Source: Natrarchaeobius oligotrophus (GTDB lineage Archaea; Halobacteriota; Halobacteria; Halobacteriales; Natrialbaceae). From it: a stretch of DNA of 64,000 nucleotides. The position numbers were made by a program, and so were the translations under genes. Shown here one piece after another: positions 44,705 through 54,118 of the stretch. The stretch is from NCBI RefSeq assembly GCF_003841465.1, contig NZ_REFZ01000005.1:62001-126000 (forward strand), given 5' to 3'. Every line of letters begins with the position of its first letter. Positions within the stretch are counted from its first letter, which is position 1. Under the pieces are notes generated by a model that saw nothing but the letters and a program-made list of their open reading frames with translations, was not told the origin of the DNA and made no database searches.

Positions 44705-46173
44705 GCATGGCTGCGTTTTCCGAAGCGGTCGGAATACTACTCTCAGCGGAGGCACTGCTTCTGGTCGCATTAGGCATACTGATCGGAATAGTGATCGGAT
44801 CGCTTCCCGGAATCGGTCCCGCCCTGGGTATGGCGTTGCTGTTGCCGTTGACCCTCTTTCTGGACGGAATTTCGGCGCTAGTATTCCTGGTAAGCGTCTA
44901 CAGCGGTGGTGTGTACGGTGGATCGATTTCCGCAATTCTGTTCAACGTGCCGGGAACGGCCGCATCGGCAGCAACCACGTTCGACGGATATCCGATGACG
45001 AGGCAAGGAAAGGCATTTACAGCGTTATCTATCTCCGCGATATCCTCTTCGTTGTCCGGCGCTCTCATCGCGATAACACTGATACTCATCTCACCGTTCA
45101 TCGTTTCATTTGTATTGCTTTTTGGCTCACCTGAGTATTTTTTGATAACCATTCTTGGGATTTCAATGATCACTATTGTTTCTAGAGGATCCATGGTGAA
45201 AGGAGTTACCGCAGGGGTGTTCGGACTCGCGCTAACGACAATTGGAACGAGTACGATATCGCCGGTACAGCGGTACACGTTCGGAACGCTGTTACTCTAC
45301 GACGGTCTGGAATTCATTGCGATCATCATCGGAGTGTTCGCAATTTCTGAGATGATTAAGCTATCATCAGAAGAAGGAGGTATCGCGAAGAAAGAGGTCG
45401 AACTCAGCGGGGAGCGGCTCAGTGGATTCAAAACGGTAGGCGGAAACATCACTACGTTCCTCAAGTCGAGTTACATCGGTATGATGATCGGATCGATCCC
45501 AGGCGCGGGCGCCGCGATCTCAAACTTCGTCGCGTACTCGGAAGCGGTCCGAAGTTCGAACGACCCCGATTCATTCGGGAGCGGAAATGTCATCGGCGTG
45601 CTCTCGTCCGAATCATCGAACAACGCGACTGTCGGCGGCTCTCTGATACCAACGCTTTCGTTCGGCGTTCCCGGGAGTGCAGCTACCGCCGTGTTACTCG
45701 GAGGACTCATCATGCACGGCGTCCGACCAGGTCCCTCTCTGTTTACGACAGATATACACGTCGTATATTCAGTATTCTTGGCAGTACTGATTGGAAACGT
45801 GGTTATTCTGATCGTAGGAATTCTCCTGATCACTAGAATGAACGTGATAACGAGAGTGGACACTGACTACATCATCACGATCATTATCATATTATCCGTT
45901 CTCGGCGGGTACACACTTCGAAACAACTGGATCGACGTGTTTACCATCCTCATCTTCGGTTATCTCGGCTACTACATGGTGAAGTACAACTATTCGATCG
46001 TCGCCTTCATCCTGGGAGCAATTCTCGGAGGCATCGCGGAGGAGAATCTAGACCGCTCGCTCCGTCTCTCGGACGGTTCCGTGGAAATTTTCTTCACCAG
46101 TCCGCTCTCGATCGTACTGATCCTTGCAATCGTGCTCATCCTGCTCGAGCCCGTGATCAGACACTACCGGTAA
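44701..46173 (+). CDS. tctA: Tripartite tricarboxylate transporter large permease (TctA-like)
   Basis: The 490-residue integral membrane protein has about eleven helices and the TctA signatures LLVALGILIGIVIGSLPGIG near the N-terminus, GGVYGGSISAILFNVPGTAA, and a second SIPGAGAAISNFVAYSEA. It carries out secondary, ion-coupled transport of the ligand delivered by TctC. It starts inside the end of tctB, a sign of translational coupling. Confidence 0.94.
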   Translation: MSMAAFSEAVGILLSAEALLLVALGILIGIVIGSLPGIGPALGMALLLPLTLFLDGISALVFLVSVYSGGVYGGSISAILFNVPGTAASAATTFDGYPMTRQGKAFTALSISAISSSLSGALIAITLILISPFIVSFVLLFGSPEYFLITILGISMITIVSRGSMVKGVTAGVFGLALTTIGTSTISPVQRYTFGTLLLYDGLEFIAIIIGVFAISEMIKLSSEEGGIAKKEVELSGERLSGFKTVGGNITTFLKSSYIGMMIGSIPGAGAAISNFVAYSEAVRSSNDPDSFGSGNVIGVLSSESSNNATVGGSLIPTLSFGVPGSAATAVLLGGLIMHGVRPGPSLFTTDIHVVYSVFLAVLIGNVVILIVGILLITRMNVITRVDTDYIITIIIILSVLGGYTLRNNWIDVFTILIFGYLGYYMVKYNYSIVAFILGAILGGIAEENLDRSLRLSDGSVEIFFTSPLSIVLILAIVLILLEPVIRHYR

Positions 46174-46453
46174 CGGCTCGATCGGGGTTTTCTCCTTGAA
46201 TTTCCGTAACCACATCAACCGTTGGAAGATGTCGAGAAGCGTGACGAATGAATTGGCCATCACACGATGTCGTAAAATAGATCGTCGAGCAAACGAAGCT
46301 GATTCTCGTTCGGGGCGTGGACCGACGCAGCGCCGGACGGGCGCGTGCGAATTCGAGGAGGCACTTGGGTTATTCGAACGGTCTCGGAAAGTGGACTTTC
46401 AGATCGTCTAGCGGCTGAATTCCTTTATTGAGACTCGAGTCGTACCGACGAGC

Positions 46454-46753
46454 ATGGCTACGAGAGAGGAACTCCCACGGCTCGGGTTCGGTACGACGGT
46501 ATACACCGAGGACGGAACGCCGATCGGTCGCATCCGCGGGTTCGACGAGGACGGCTTCTACGTCACGTTCCGGGACGGCTTCGAGGGGATGAGCATCGAG
46601 CACGTCCGCTCGGGACACGAGTTCGGCGAGGCCCACCTGATGTGGCGGTGTCTCGAGTGCGGCGAGATGGGCGAACTCGACCACGAATTCCCCGAGGCCT
46701 GTCCGGACTGCGGGACCGGTCGGGAGGATCTGTACTACTGGACGGAGGACTGA
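46454..46753 (+). CDS. Small rubredoxin-like/zinc-ribbon protein (DUF7130-like)
   Basis: The 99-residue protein has an N-terminal PRC-like beta segment (GFGTTVYTEDGTPIGRIRGF) and a C-terminal metal site with two CxxC pairs, CLECGEMGELDHEF and CPDCGTG, ending YYWTED. It matches a conserved haloarchaeal family described as rubredoxin-like; that name is recalled, not checked. A TATA-like cctttattg lies about 30 bp before the ATG. Confidence 0.85.
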   Translation: MATREELPRLGFGTTVYTEDGTPIGRIRGFDEDGFYVTFRDGFEGMSIEHVRSGHEFGEAHLMWRCLECGEMGELDHEFPEACPDCGTGREDLYYWTED

Positions 46754-46802
46754 CCGCTCGAGGGGATCGTTTTTTATCGACTCGGGACCACTGACGGGTC
46801 GA

Positions 46803-47708
46803 ATGGAGATCGTCGTCTTCGGTGCCGGCAGCCTCGGGAGCCTCGTCGGCGGGCTGCTGGCGCGCGAGCGCGCACACGACGTCACTCTCGTCGCCAGGCG
46901 AGATCACGCCGACGCAGTTCGCGAGTCCGGCCTGCGGGTCGAGGGCGAACTCGAGGCGCGCGTCGATCCGACGGCGACGACCGACGGTCGAGAGCTCGCG
47001 GCCGACGTGGCGATCGTAACCGTGAAAACGGCCGACACCGCCGCGGCGGCCGAGGCGCTCGCGACGGGGTCGTTCGACGCCGTCCTCTCGCTCCAGAACG
47101 GGATGGGAAACGAGGAGACGCTGGCCGGCGCTCTCGACGCGCCGGTACTGGCCGGAACGGCGAGCTACGGCGCGATCCGTCGGGAACCCGGCGTCGTCGA
47201 GTGCACCGGCCTCGGCGAGGTCGTCGTCGGCGCTCGAGGCGGCGGCTCGTCGCACCTTGCGGACCGGGTCGGGCGGACGTTCGCCGCCGCCGGCCTCGAG
47301 ACGGCCGTCGCCGACGATATGCCCCGGCGACTGTGGGAAAAGCTCGCCGTCAACGCCGGGATCAACCCGATAACCGCGCTGGCGGACGTCGACAACGGGG
47401 CCGTCCTCGAGCGAGCGGCGATCGAAGTGGCACGCGTGACCGCTCGAGAGACGGCACGGGTCGCACGCGCCTGCGGAGTCGACCTCTCGGATCGGGACGC
47501 CGTCGCGGCGATGGAAGCGGTCGCGACCGACACCGCAGCGAACGCGTCGTCGATGCGCCAGGACGTCCGCGCCGAACGACGGACCGAGATCGACGCCATC
47601 AACGGCTACGTGGTCGACCGGGCGGACGAGCGGGGGCTCGAGGTCCCGGCGAATCGGACGCTCACGGCGCTCGTCCGGTCGTGGGAACGGGCTCGAGGAC
47701 TGCGATAG
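46803..47708 (+). CDS. panE: Ketopantoate reductase (2-dehydropantoate 2-reductase)
   Basis: The enzyme reduces 2-dehydropantoate with NADPH in coenzyme A synthesis. The 301 residues start with the Rossmann loop MEIVVFGAGSLGSLVGGLLA. They contain the LQNGMGNEE segment, the catalytic lysine region KLAVNAGINPITAL and the family motif RRTEIDAINGYVV near the end. A TATA-like ttttttatcga lies about 30 bp upstream. Confidence 0.92.
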   Translation: MEIVVFGAGSLGSLVGGLLARERAHDVTLVARRDHADAVRESGLRVEGELEARVDPTATTDGRELAADVAIVTVKTADTAAAAEALATGSFDAVLSLQNGMGNEETLAGALDAPVLAGTASYGAIRREPGVVECTGLGEVVVGARGGGSSHLADRVGRTFAAAGLETAVADDMPRRLWEKLAVNAGINPITALADVDNGAVLERAAIEVARVTARETARVARACGVDLSDRDAVAAMEAVATDTAANASSMRQDVRAERRTEIDAINGYVVDRADERGLEVPANRTLTALVRSWERARGLR

Positions 47709-47735
47709 CGAACGGATACCGTGACGCCGACGATT

Positions 47736-47791
47736 GGTAGACGGAGGCCCATCGGTCGTCGGGGGTAGACTGAGGCCTATCGGTCGTCGGG
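47736..47791. repeat. Tandem duplication of a 28-bp unit
   Basis: Bases 47736-47763 and 47764-47791 are 26/28 identical and share catcggtcgtcggg or tatcggtcgtcggg. It lies between the convergent ends of panE and the NifU-like gene. Confidence 0.9.
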
Positions 47792-47837
47792 TGTCGAAGA
47801 ACGCTCGAAAATCGACGTCCGAATCGATCGACGGGTG

Positions 47838-48194
47838 CTAGAACGGCGCTTCCGGTCCTTCGTCGGCTTCGCCATCGTCGACGGTTTCGCCGGGGAACGA
47901 CGGGCTCATTCCGCCCATGTCGCCGCCGCCGTCCATGCCGGTGTGTGCGTTGACCTGCTCGATCTCGGGAATCTCTTTGACCATTCGGCTCTTGATCGCC
48001 TGGATCGTCATCGGCGAGATGCCACAGCCGCTGCAGGCACCGCCGAGTGCGATGGTGACCTCGCCGGTCTCGCGATCGAGTTCCTGGATCGCCGCACTGC
48101 CGCCGTGCATCTGGATCTGCGGGAAGTTTCGACGGAGGAAGTTCGTGACGCGTTCCTCGAGATCGTCCCCGTCGTTCTGGGTTTCGGTGCTCAT
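47838..48194 (-). CDS. NifU-like Fe-S cluster scaffold domain protein
   Basis: The 118-residue protein has the NifU C-terminal-type domain with IQMHGGSAAIQELDRETGEV and the cluster-binding CxxC in GACSGCGISPMTIQAIK. A glycine/methionine-rich and acidic tail follows. It probably holds and transfers an iron-sulfur cluster. The start at 48194 gives MSTETQNDGDDLEERV. Confidence 0.92.
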   Translation of the reverse strand: MSTETQNDGDDLEERVTNFLRRNFPQIQMHGGSAAIQELDRETGEVTIALGGACSGCGISPMTIQAIKSRMVKEIPEIEQVNAHTGMDGGGDMGGMSPSFPGETVDDGEADEGPEAPF

Positions 48195-48250
48195 GAACGA
48201 CCCTTGGACGGCCGAGCCCCTAAACCTTCCGTCCTCCGCGTTCGCCCGAC

Positions 48251-48580
48251 TCAGGCGAATCCGAAGACGCGCTCGAGTTCCGTCTCGATCTCCCCGACGT
48301 ACGTCTCGAGTACCGACTCGAATCGCTCCTCCTCGACGAGCACTCCGTCGAGACGATCGTACGGGTTCTCGGGGAGTTCGACGCGGAACGCGCGGTCGTG
48401 GTCGCTCGAGTCCTCGTAGAACGGTTCGCTCTCGTTCAGCACCTGCTGGTCGATCGCGTGGACGAGTTCCGAGTCGTATCGGTCGTTCATTCGGTTGAAC
48501 GCGTTTTTGTACGCCTGTTGCAGTTCGGGGAAGTAGTTCGCGTACTTGTCCTCGAATTTCTCGGGATCGAACTCCGTCAT
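48251..48580 (-). CDS. Haloarchaeal DUF5783-type protein
   Basis: The 109-residue acidic protein (MTEFDPEKFEDKYANYFPEL, then NDRYDSELVHAIDQQVLNES) matches a conserved haloarchaeal family of unknown function that I recall as DUF5783. It ends 56 bp before the NifU-like start on the same strand, so the two may be co-transcribed. No motif indicates activity. Confidence 0.8.
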   Translation of the reverse strand: MTEFDPEKFEDKYANYFPELQQAYKNAFNRMNDRYDSELVHAIDQQVLNESEPFYEDSSDHDRAFRVELPENPYDRLDGVLVEEERFESVLETYVGEIETELERVFGFA

Positions 48581-48780
48581 AGCCGAGAACACGACCAGCG
48601 AGGACAAAAGTCGGACGATCGAGCCCGACCGTAAAACCGCACCACGGGACGACGTCGCTCGGCGTCGGTGAACGGACGGCCGGGAGGAACTACGTACGGT
48701 TGATACGAAACGGGGCCTGACATACGGAGGGTGCGCATGCAAGCGGAACGGCGACACCATCCTGTGGCGACGTACACGAC

Positions 48781-49170
48781 ATGCCCATCGATCACAACCC
48801 CATTCCCCAGGAGCGCCTGCCGCCGGGGTGGGGGCTCGTGGAACGCTGTGACGATCGGTTCGCCTATCGCCACAGCCGACCCCCGATCGAACTCGTCGCC
48901 GACGCGACCTCCCCCGATCGGCCGCATCCCGGACTGGGCCTCGCTCGCTGCTGGGAGCTGCGATACCGGTACTCGCTCGGCGAACGGGCGATATCCCAGG
49001 CGATCGGACGCGTGACGACCCGACAGGCCGCAAAAGAAGGAGTGCTCGAGTGCATGCACTGCGTTCACGACGTGGTCGAGCGGACGGACGATCCGGTCGA
49101 AGTGGGACAGGTCCTCGAGCGCGTCTCGCTCTCGAGTCTCGTTCCGGACGCCGTGTCCGATTCGAAGTAA
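48781..49170 (+). CDS. Conserved haloarchaeal protein of unknown function
   Basis: The 129-residue protein begins MPIDHNPIPQERLPPGWGLV and is mixed in charge. A central WELRYRYSLGERAISQAIGR and a CMHCVHDVVER segment with a CxxC-like pair suggest a small metal or DNA-binding fold, but no family was recognised. It lies in opposite orientation to the DUF5783-type gene. Confidence 0.65.
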   Translation: MPIDHNPIPQERLPPGWGLVERCDDRFAYRHSRPPIELVADATSPDRPHPGLGLARCWELRYRYSLGERAISQAIGRVTTRQAAKEGVLECMHCVHDVVERTDDPVEVGQVLERVSLSSLVPDAVSDSK

Positions 49171-49353
49171 AACGGTATAGCAGTATACGATACATGGAGT
49201 GAGGTGAAAGCCTCCAGCTCCGGAACGCGCGTCAGCCGGCCAAACAGACGGAAACCGATCGTCTCGAGAGCGTTTCTCATAGACAGTCGTTCAACTAATT
49301 CGAGTTGTTGATAAAGCAAAACGCATATTTCGCGTAAGAGCGTCGTTCGAACG

Positions 49354-49608
49354 ATGTCGGTCCTCTCCACCGAAGACGAAGGAAAGTTCCTGATGGACGT
49401 CAGGGGCGAACAGATCGGAATCGTCACCGAAGTCGACCCCATCGAACAGGTCGCCTACGTCGATCCCGAACCGAGCCTGACGAACGCGTGGCTTCAGAGT
49501 CTCGGCCGCGGCGACGCCGGCGACGACGACCTCGAGATTCCGAGCGAGAACGTCGCCACGATCACCGACTCGGAGATTCGCGTCGACGCCGACCTCAGTA
49601 GCGAGTGA
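49354..49608 (+). CDS. PRC-barrel-like small protein
   Basis: The 84-residue protein begins MSVLSTEDEGKFLMDVRGEQ. It has the pattern of short haloarchaeal PRC-barrel proteins: G-x-x-[IV]-x-x-V, a VDPEPSLTNAW segment, and the ending ATITDSEIRVDADL. These small barrels bind RNA or other proteins. A TATA-like gcatatttcgc at about 49322-49331 precedes the ATG by about 25 bp. Confidence 0.65.
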   Translation: MSVLSTEDEGKFLMDVRGEQIGIVTEVDPIEQVAYVDPEPSLTNAWLQSLGRGDAGDDDLEIPSENVATITDSEIRVDADLSSE

Positions 49609-50015
49609 CGCGCCGTCGCTCGAGTGACGGAGCCACCGACGGCCTGCGATCGGACCTTGCGACGAACTGAACGAGTGATCGACCGAAACGCGGCTGCGAT
49701 CGTAGGGAGTATCGTAGCCAACCGACGGTTTCGAAGTCGTCCTCCGACACCGCGTCTCGGTTCGTCACCGGAGAGTTATGGACCCCCCGATAAGCCATAG
49801 TGGACTTCTCCGAGACTTCCTATGAGCGTACGTGCGCGTACGGCGACGCCGTACGACGCGGCAGGGGCGGGTTCCACGTGGATCGACAGTCGGCGGACGA
49901 GGCGACGATAAATCGAATAATGCGATATTGAACTGGTGCGCTCGAGCGCCGCGCTCTGCAGCACAGTGTTTATGCCGATCAACGAGCTATTGTGGATACT
50001 ACCCGCTGGGAACCT
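49609..50015. other. 407-bp intergenic region with a 19-bp palindrome
   Basis: No gene is supported. A perfect palindrome cgtacggcgacgccgtacg lies at 49837-49855. Near 49968 gtttatgcc may be the TATA element of the PHP gene. Confidence 0.5.
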
Positions 50016-50768
50016 ATGACGACCCACATCCCTTTCGCTATCGATTTTCACGTTCACTCGGACGAATCCTACGACGGCCACGAGCCGATCGAACTCATTC
50101 TCGAGCACGCTGCGGACATCGGCCTCGACGGGGTGGTCATCACCGACCACGACGAAATCGACGAGTCGCTGCGGGCCGCAGAGATCGCCCCCGAGTACGG
50201 ACTGATCGGCATCCCCGGCGTCGAGGTTTCGACGCGACACGGTCACCTGCTCGCGATCGGTGTCGAAAAGCGGCCCGACCCGGGCCGACCGTTCGCGGAT
50301 ACGGTCGAGACCGTCCGCGATCTCGGCGGGATCGCGGTCGTCCCGCACCCGTTCCAGCGCAGCCGCCACGGCGTCCGAAAACGCCACATCTCGAACGTCG
50401 ACGCGATCGAAACCTACAACTCCATGCTCTTTACCGGCTATCGAAACCGGCGGGCGCGAACGTTCGCCCGCCGGCGCGGCTATCCCGAGATCGGCGCGAG
50501 CGACGCACACTACCTGCCGAACGTCGGCAAAGCCTACACCGAGATTCTGGTGCGTCCCGACGGCGAGAACCCGACCAAGGCGGACATCGACGGCGACGAA
50601 CTCGTCGACGCGATCCTCGAGGGGCGCACCCAGATTCGCGGCAAGCGCACGCCGGTTCACAAGAGCACCGTCCAGTACGCCAAAGGCGCGGTCAGAAAGT
50701 CGACGTACCTCCTCACCTCCCGCGCGCCGCTGGTCCCGACGGTACCGGCCTCGATGGATCGGTCCTGA
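50016..50768 (+). CDS. PHP-domain phosphoesterase
   Basis: The 250-residue protein has the PHP metal sites FHVHSDESYDGH, VVITDHDEI, VEVSTRHGH, VVPHPF and GASDAHYLPN, in the usual order of the C-terminal domain of DNA polymerase III alpha and histidinol-phosphatase-like enzymes. It probably hydrolyses a phosphate ester using two or three metals. The ATG at 50016 is used; a GTG eight codons upstream (49992) is an alternative. It is followed by a convergent RecJ-like gene with 6 bp between the ends. Confidence 0.88.
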   Translation: MTTHIPFAIDFHVHSDESYDGHEPIELILEHAADIGLDGVVITDHDEIDESLRAAEIAPEYGLIGIPGVEVSTRHGHLLAIGVEKRPDPGRPFADTVETVRDLGGIAVVPHPFQRSRHGVRKRHISNVDAIETYNSMLFTGYRNRRARTFARRRGYPEIGASDAHYLPNVGKAYTEILVRPDGENPTKADIDGDELVDAILEGRTQIRGKRTPVHKSTVQYAKGAVRKSTYLLTSRAPLVPTVPASMDRS

Positions 50769-50774
50769 CGACGC

Positions 50775-52298
50775 TCAGGATAGCTGCTCGCCCACGAGTT
50801 CGTCTACGCGCTCGACGAACGCCGCTTCCGCTCCAGCCGGAACCGTCGCACCCGCCGCGACGTCGTGTCCGCCACCGTCGCCGCCGACCGCTCGAGCGGC
50901 CTCGCCGAGCACGGCCGACAGATCGAGGCCGCGGCGAACGAGGGCGTGCGTTCCTCTCGCCGAAACTTTGACCTCGTCGTCGTCTTTGTCCGCGAACGCG
51001 ACGATCGGCTTCGATCTGCTGATCCCGTCGTTGCCGAGCGCCATGCCGGCGACGATGCCGACGATCGTCTCGCGGATGCGATCGCCCGCGTGGAACCACT
51101 GGACGTGCTCCTCGACGGTGACGCCTTCCCGGGTGACGAGGTCGATTCCCGACGAGAGGTTTCTGCGATGGTCGCGCAACAGGGTCCGAGCGCGCTCGAG
51201 CGCGCCGTCGCGATCCCCGAGACAGACCGCCAGACCGACGTCGGCGCGTTCGTACCGGGCGGTCGCGTTGAGCAGCGTCGAGAACTCGCTCGCGTCGCGG
51301 AGTTCGGTCCCGACGGGTTCGGCGCTCAGAACGTAGGCGGTGCCGACGAGCTGTTCGATCTTCGACGCCGGGACGCCCTTCGAGACGGCCCGCCTGACGA
51401 GGGCGCTGGCGACCGTCTGCTTTTCGTCGGCCGTGAGCCCCGACCAGCGACGCCACTCGCCGTCGCGTTTCAACTCGAGGTCCAGCCCGTCGAGAAACCG
51501 CAACGCGCCGCCCTCGTCGTTCGAGACGCCCGGAATGTGGACGTCGGTCGCGTACTCGAGGAGCTTCGGCAGCGGACGCGTCTGTTTCCCGTACAGCGAG
51601 AGGTCGGTGCCGGTCTCGAGGACGCCGGCGTCGACGCCCTCCGCGACGATCTTCGCGTTCGCGCCGTGGAGTTCGCCGCCCGAGGCCTGCATGTCGCCGA
51701 CCGCACCGACGACGGCCAGCGCGGCGAGGTCGCGGTTGTCGGCGCGTGTCCCGGATGGGGCGTCGGCGTCCGCCGCGTCGGTTTCAGCGCCGCCGTCGGT
51801 CGCGATCGGCGGCTCCGAATCGGCGTCCGAGGCGGTCGCCAGCGCTCGCGCGAGAACGTAGCTCGCGCCCGCACCCGACAGCTCCGAGGAGCCGTCGATG
51901 CCGAACAAGAGCGGGTTGAGGTGGTACTCGGTGTCGACGCGGGACGACGAGCGCTGTCCGTCGATCGTCGCCGGCTGGTGGTGGTCCGCGATGACGGGAG
52001 TGAACGCGCCGGCGTCCTCGTGTTCACGGATGACGTCGAGCTGGCCGCTGCCGAAGTCCGTAAAGAGGACGGTGTCGTAGTCGGTCGCCGCGATGGCGGC
52101 GATGGCGGCGTCGTCGAGCTGTTTCTCGAAGACGGTCTCGAACGGGAGTCCCGCGCGTTCGAGCGCTCGCGCGGCGATCGCCGCGCTCGTCAGTCCGTCG
52201 GCGTCGATGTGCGAGGCGAGCAGGACGCCATCGGCCTCGAGGAGCCGTTCTGCACAGGCGGTCGCTCGATCCGTCAGTTCGGGAACCGGCCCGGTCAT
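50775..52298 (-). CDS. recJ: DHH-family phosphoesterase, RecJ-like single-strand nuclease
   Basis: The 507-residue protein has a DHH/DHHA1 layout. The motif SHIDADGLTSAAIAARAL opens the nuclease core, DFGSGQ and VIADHHQPA give the metal-binding Asp/His residues, and the C-terminal half contains a DHHA1-type region (GISRSKPIVAF, then GTHALVRRGLDLS). It resembles archaeal RecJ/GAN-type proteins linked to replication or repair. A low-complexity D/A segment interrupts the core at about residues 155-185. Confidence 0.87.
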   Translation of the reverse strand: MTGPVPELTDRATACAERLLEADGVLLASHIDADGLTSAAIAARALERAGLPFETVFEKQLDDAAIAAIAATDYDTVLFTDFGSGQLDVIREHEDAGAFTPVIADHHQPATIDGQRSSSRVDTEYHLNPLLFGIDGSSELSGAGASYVLARALATASDADSEPPIATDGGAETDAADADAPSGTRADNRDLAALAVVGAVGDMQASGGELHGANAKIVAEGVDAGVLETGTDLSLYGKQTRPLPKLLEYATDVHIPGVSNDEGGALRFLDGLDLELKRDGEWRRWSGLTADEKQTVASALVRRAVSKGVPASKIEQLVGTAYVLSAEPVGTELRDASEFSTLLNATARYERADVGLAVCLGDRDGALERARTLLRDHRRNLSSGIDLVTREGVTVEEHVQWFHAGDRIRETIVGIVAGMALGNDGISRSKPIVAFADKDDDEVKVSARGTHALVRRGLDLSAVLGEAARAVGGDGGGHDVAAGATVPAGAEAAFVERVDELVGEQLS

Positions 52299-52522
52299 CG
52301 GAGCATCGGTCGGTGATGGGGCGGCATCCGGGATAAACCTCCTGTCCTCGAGGCGCGTCGGAACGGCCCGTCAACGAGCAGTGCCGTCGAGGGGCGGCGA
52401 ACGGAGCACGCGGTACGAACGTCCCGGTCGCCGGCGAAGCTGGATTCGTCTGCCGGCCCGGAATTCGCGGCGCTCGTCACGTTTCGCCTCCTCGAGGGCA
52501 CGACGAGTAAATCGCGGAGGGA

Positions 52523-53296
52523 TCACCGGAGCGCCTCGAGCGTCTCGGTCGCGAGCGCCTCGAACGTCGCTTCGCTCGCGACGAGGTCGGGCTCGATCCC
52601 GCGGTCGCGCAGGGTCTCCGCCGTGGGCGAGCCGATGGCTCCGACGGTGGCGCGCTCGAGGCCGTCGACGGCGTCGTCGGAAACGCCGCGAGCGGCGGCC
52701 GCCTCGAGGAAGTGTTCGACGGTCAGCGAGGAGGTGAAACAGGCCGCGTCGAGGTCGCCGACGGCGGCCAGTTCGGCCGACTCGCCGCTCCCGTCGGGTC
52801 GGGCAAGCCGGTAGAGGACGGTTTCGTGGAGGTACGCGCCGGCGGCCTCGAGACCGTCGAGCAGCCGTTCGCTTCCGTGGTCGCTGCGGGCGATCTCGAC
52901 CCGCGAGCCGTCGACCTCGTCCGCGAGCGTCGCGACGAGGCCGCTCGAGGTGAACTCCTCGGGTACCAGATCGACCGCGTACCCCTCCGCGCGGAGTGCG
53001 TCGGTCGTCGCGGGTCCGATCGCACAGAGCGTCACGCCGTTCGGGTCCCAGCGCTGATCCGAGACGAGTTCCGCGCCCGTCTTGCTCGTGAGGATCGCGT
53101 AATCCGCGTCCGTTCGCGGGCGCTCGCCCGTGGGCTCGACCGCGAGCATCGGATCTGGGATCGCCTGCGCGCCGAGCGACTCGAGCAGCGCCACCGCATC
53201 GCGGAGGCGGTCGTCGTCGGGGCGAAAGACGGCGACGGTCGGCGCGGATGCGTCCGGAGCGGCCGACTCGTTCGGCAACTCGGTTCGGTCACTCAT
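52523..53296 (-). CDS. hemD: Uroporphyrinogen-III synthase
   Basis: HemD closes hydroxymethylbilane to uroporphyrinogen III. The 257-residue protein has the low-conservation two-domain layout: VAVFRPDDDRLRDAVALLES at the start, LTSKTGAELV, and later TVGAIGSPTAETLRDRGIEP. The start at 53296 (MSDRTELPNESA) is chosen over an upstream in-frame region rich in Ser/Arg. It overlaps sumT by 8 bp and ends the hemC-sumT-hemD unit. Confidence 0.9.
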   Translation of the reverse strand: MSDRTELPNESAAPDASAPTVAVFRPDDDRLRDAVALLESLGAQAIPDPMLAVEPTGERPRTDADYAILTSKTGAELVSDQRWDPNGVTLCAIGPATTDALRAEGYAVDLVPEEFTSSGLVATLADEVDGSRVEIARSDHGSERLLDGLEAAGAYLHETVLYRLARPDGSGESAELAAVGDLDAACFTSSLTVEHFLEAAAARGVSDDAVDGLERATVGAIGSPTAETLRDRGIEPDLVASEATFEALATETLEALR

Positions 53297-54104
53297 CGGA
53301 ACCACCCTCCTCCGACGGGCGCTCGTTTCGCAGGAACTCGACGACCGACTCGCGGGTACCAGCAACGTCCCCGATCACCGTCACCGCCGGCGGGGAGATT
53401 CCGTCCTCGTCCCGGACGTCGACGATCGTTTCGAGGGTACCCGTCGCGACCTGCTGGCCGGGCCAGGTTCCGCGCTCGATCAGCGCGACCGGCGTCTCCG
53501 GGGCCATCCCGGCCTCGAGCAGCGCCGTCGTGTAGTCGGGGAGGCGGCCGACGCCCATCAGGACGACGATGGTGCCGCCCGTCGCGGCGAGGGCGTCCCA
53601 GTCGACGGCCGATTCGTCCTTGTCGGGGTCCTCGTGACCCGTGACGAACGAGACCGACGACGCGTGATCCCTGTGGGTGACGGGGATCCCCGCGACGGCC
53701 GGCGCGGCGACGGCGGACGTGACGGCCGGGACGACCTCGAACGGCACCCCGTGGGCCGCCAAATACTCGGCTTCCTCTCCGCCGCGGCCGAAGACGAACG
53801 AGTCGCCGCCTTTCAGACGGACGACGGCCTTCCCCTCGCGGGCGAGCTCGACGAGCCGTTCGTTGATCTCGGACTGGGGCGTTCGCTCGCCGCCGGCTCG
53901 CTTGCCGACGTCCTCGCGTCGATCCTCGGGGAGCGCGTCGATGATCTCGGGGCCGGGAAGCTTGTCGTGGAGCACCACGTCCGCGGCCTCGAGCAACCGG
54001 TTCGCCTTGACGGTCAGCAGGTCGGGATCGCCGGGACCGCTGCCGACGAGGTAGACGGTTCCGGGTTCGGCGCGGACTCGATCGATCGCGTCGGTATCGG
54101 ACAT
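53289..54104 (-). CDS. sumT: Uroporphyrinogen-III C-methyltransferase
   Basis: This SAM-dependent enzyme methylates uroporphyrinogen III to precorrin-2 for siroheme and cobalamin. The 271 residues show the signature VYLVGSGPGDPDLLTVKA, VVRLKGGDSFVFGRGGEEAE, VVPAVTSAVAAPAVAGIPVT and VTGHEDPD. It lies between hemC (14 bp) and hemD (overlapping by 8 bp). Confidence 0.95.
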   Translation of the reverse strand: MSDTDAIDRVRAEPGTVYLVGSGPGDPDLLTVKANRLLEAADVVLHDKLPGPEIIDALPEDRREDVGKRAGGERTPQSEINERLVELAREGKAVVRLKGGDSFVFGRGGEEAEYLAAHGVPFEVVPAVTSAVAAPAVAGIPVTHRDHASSVSFVTGHEDPDKDESAVDWDALAATGGTIVVLMGVGRLPDYTTALLEAGMAPETPVALIERGTWPGQQVATGTLETIVDVRDEDGISPPAVTVIGDVAGTRESVVEFLRNERPSEEGGSDE

Positions 54105-54118
54105 CTCGGTATCCCTCA

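Noticed and set aside
46196-46411. A 71-codon frame between tctA and the zinc-ribbon gene
   Set aside because: Its composition is mixed, with no RBS or TATA and no recognisable family.
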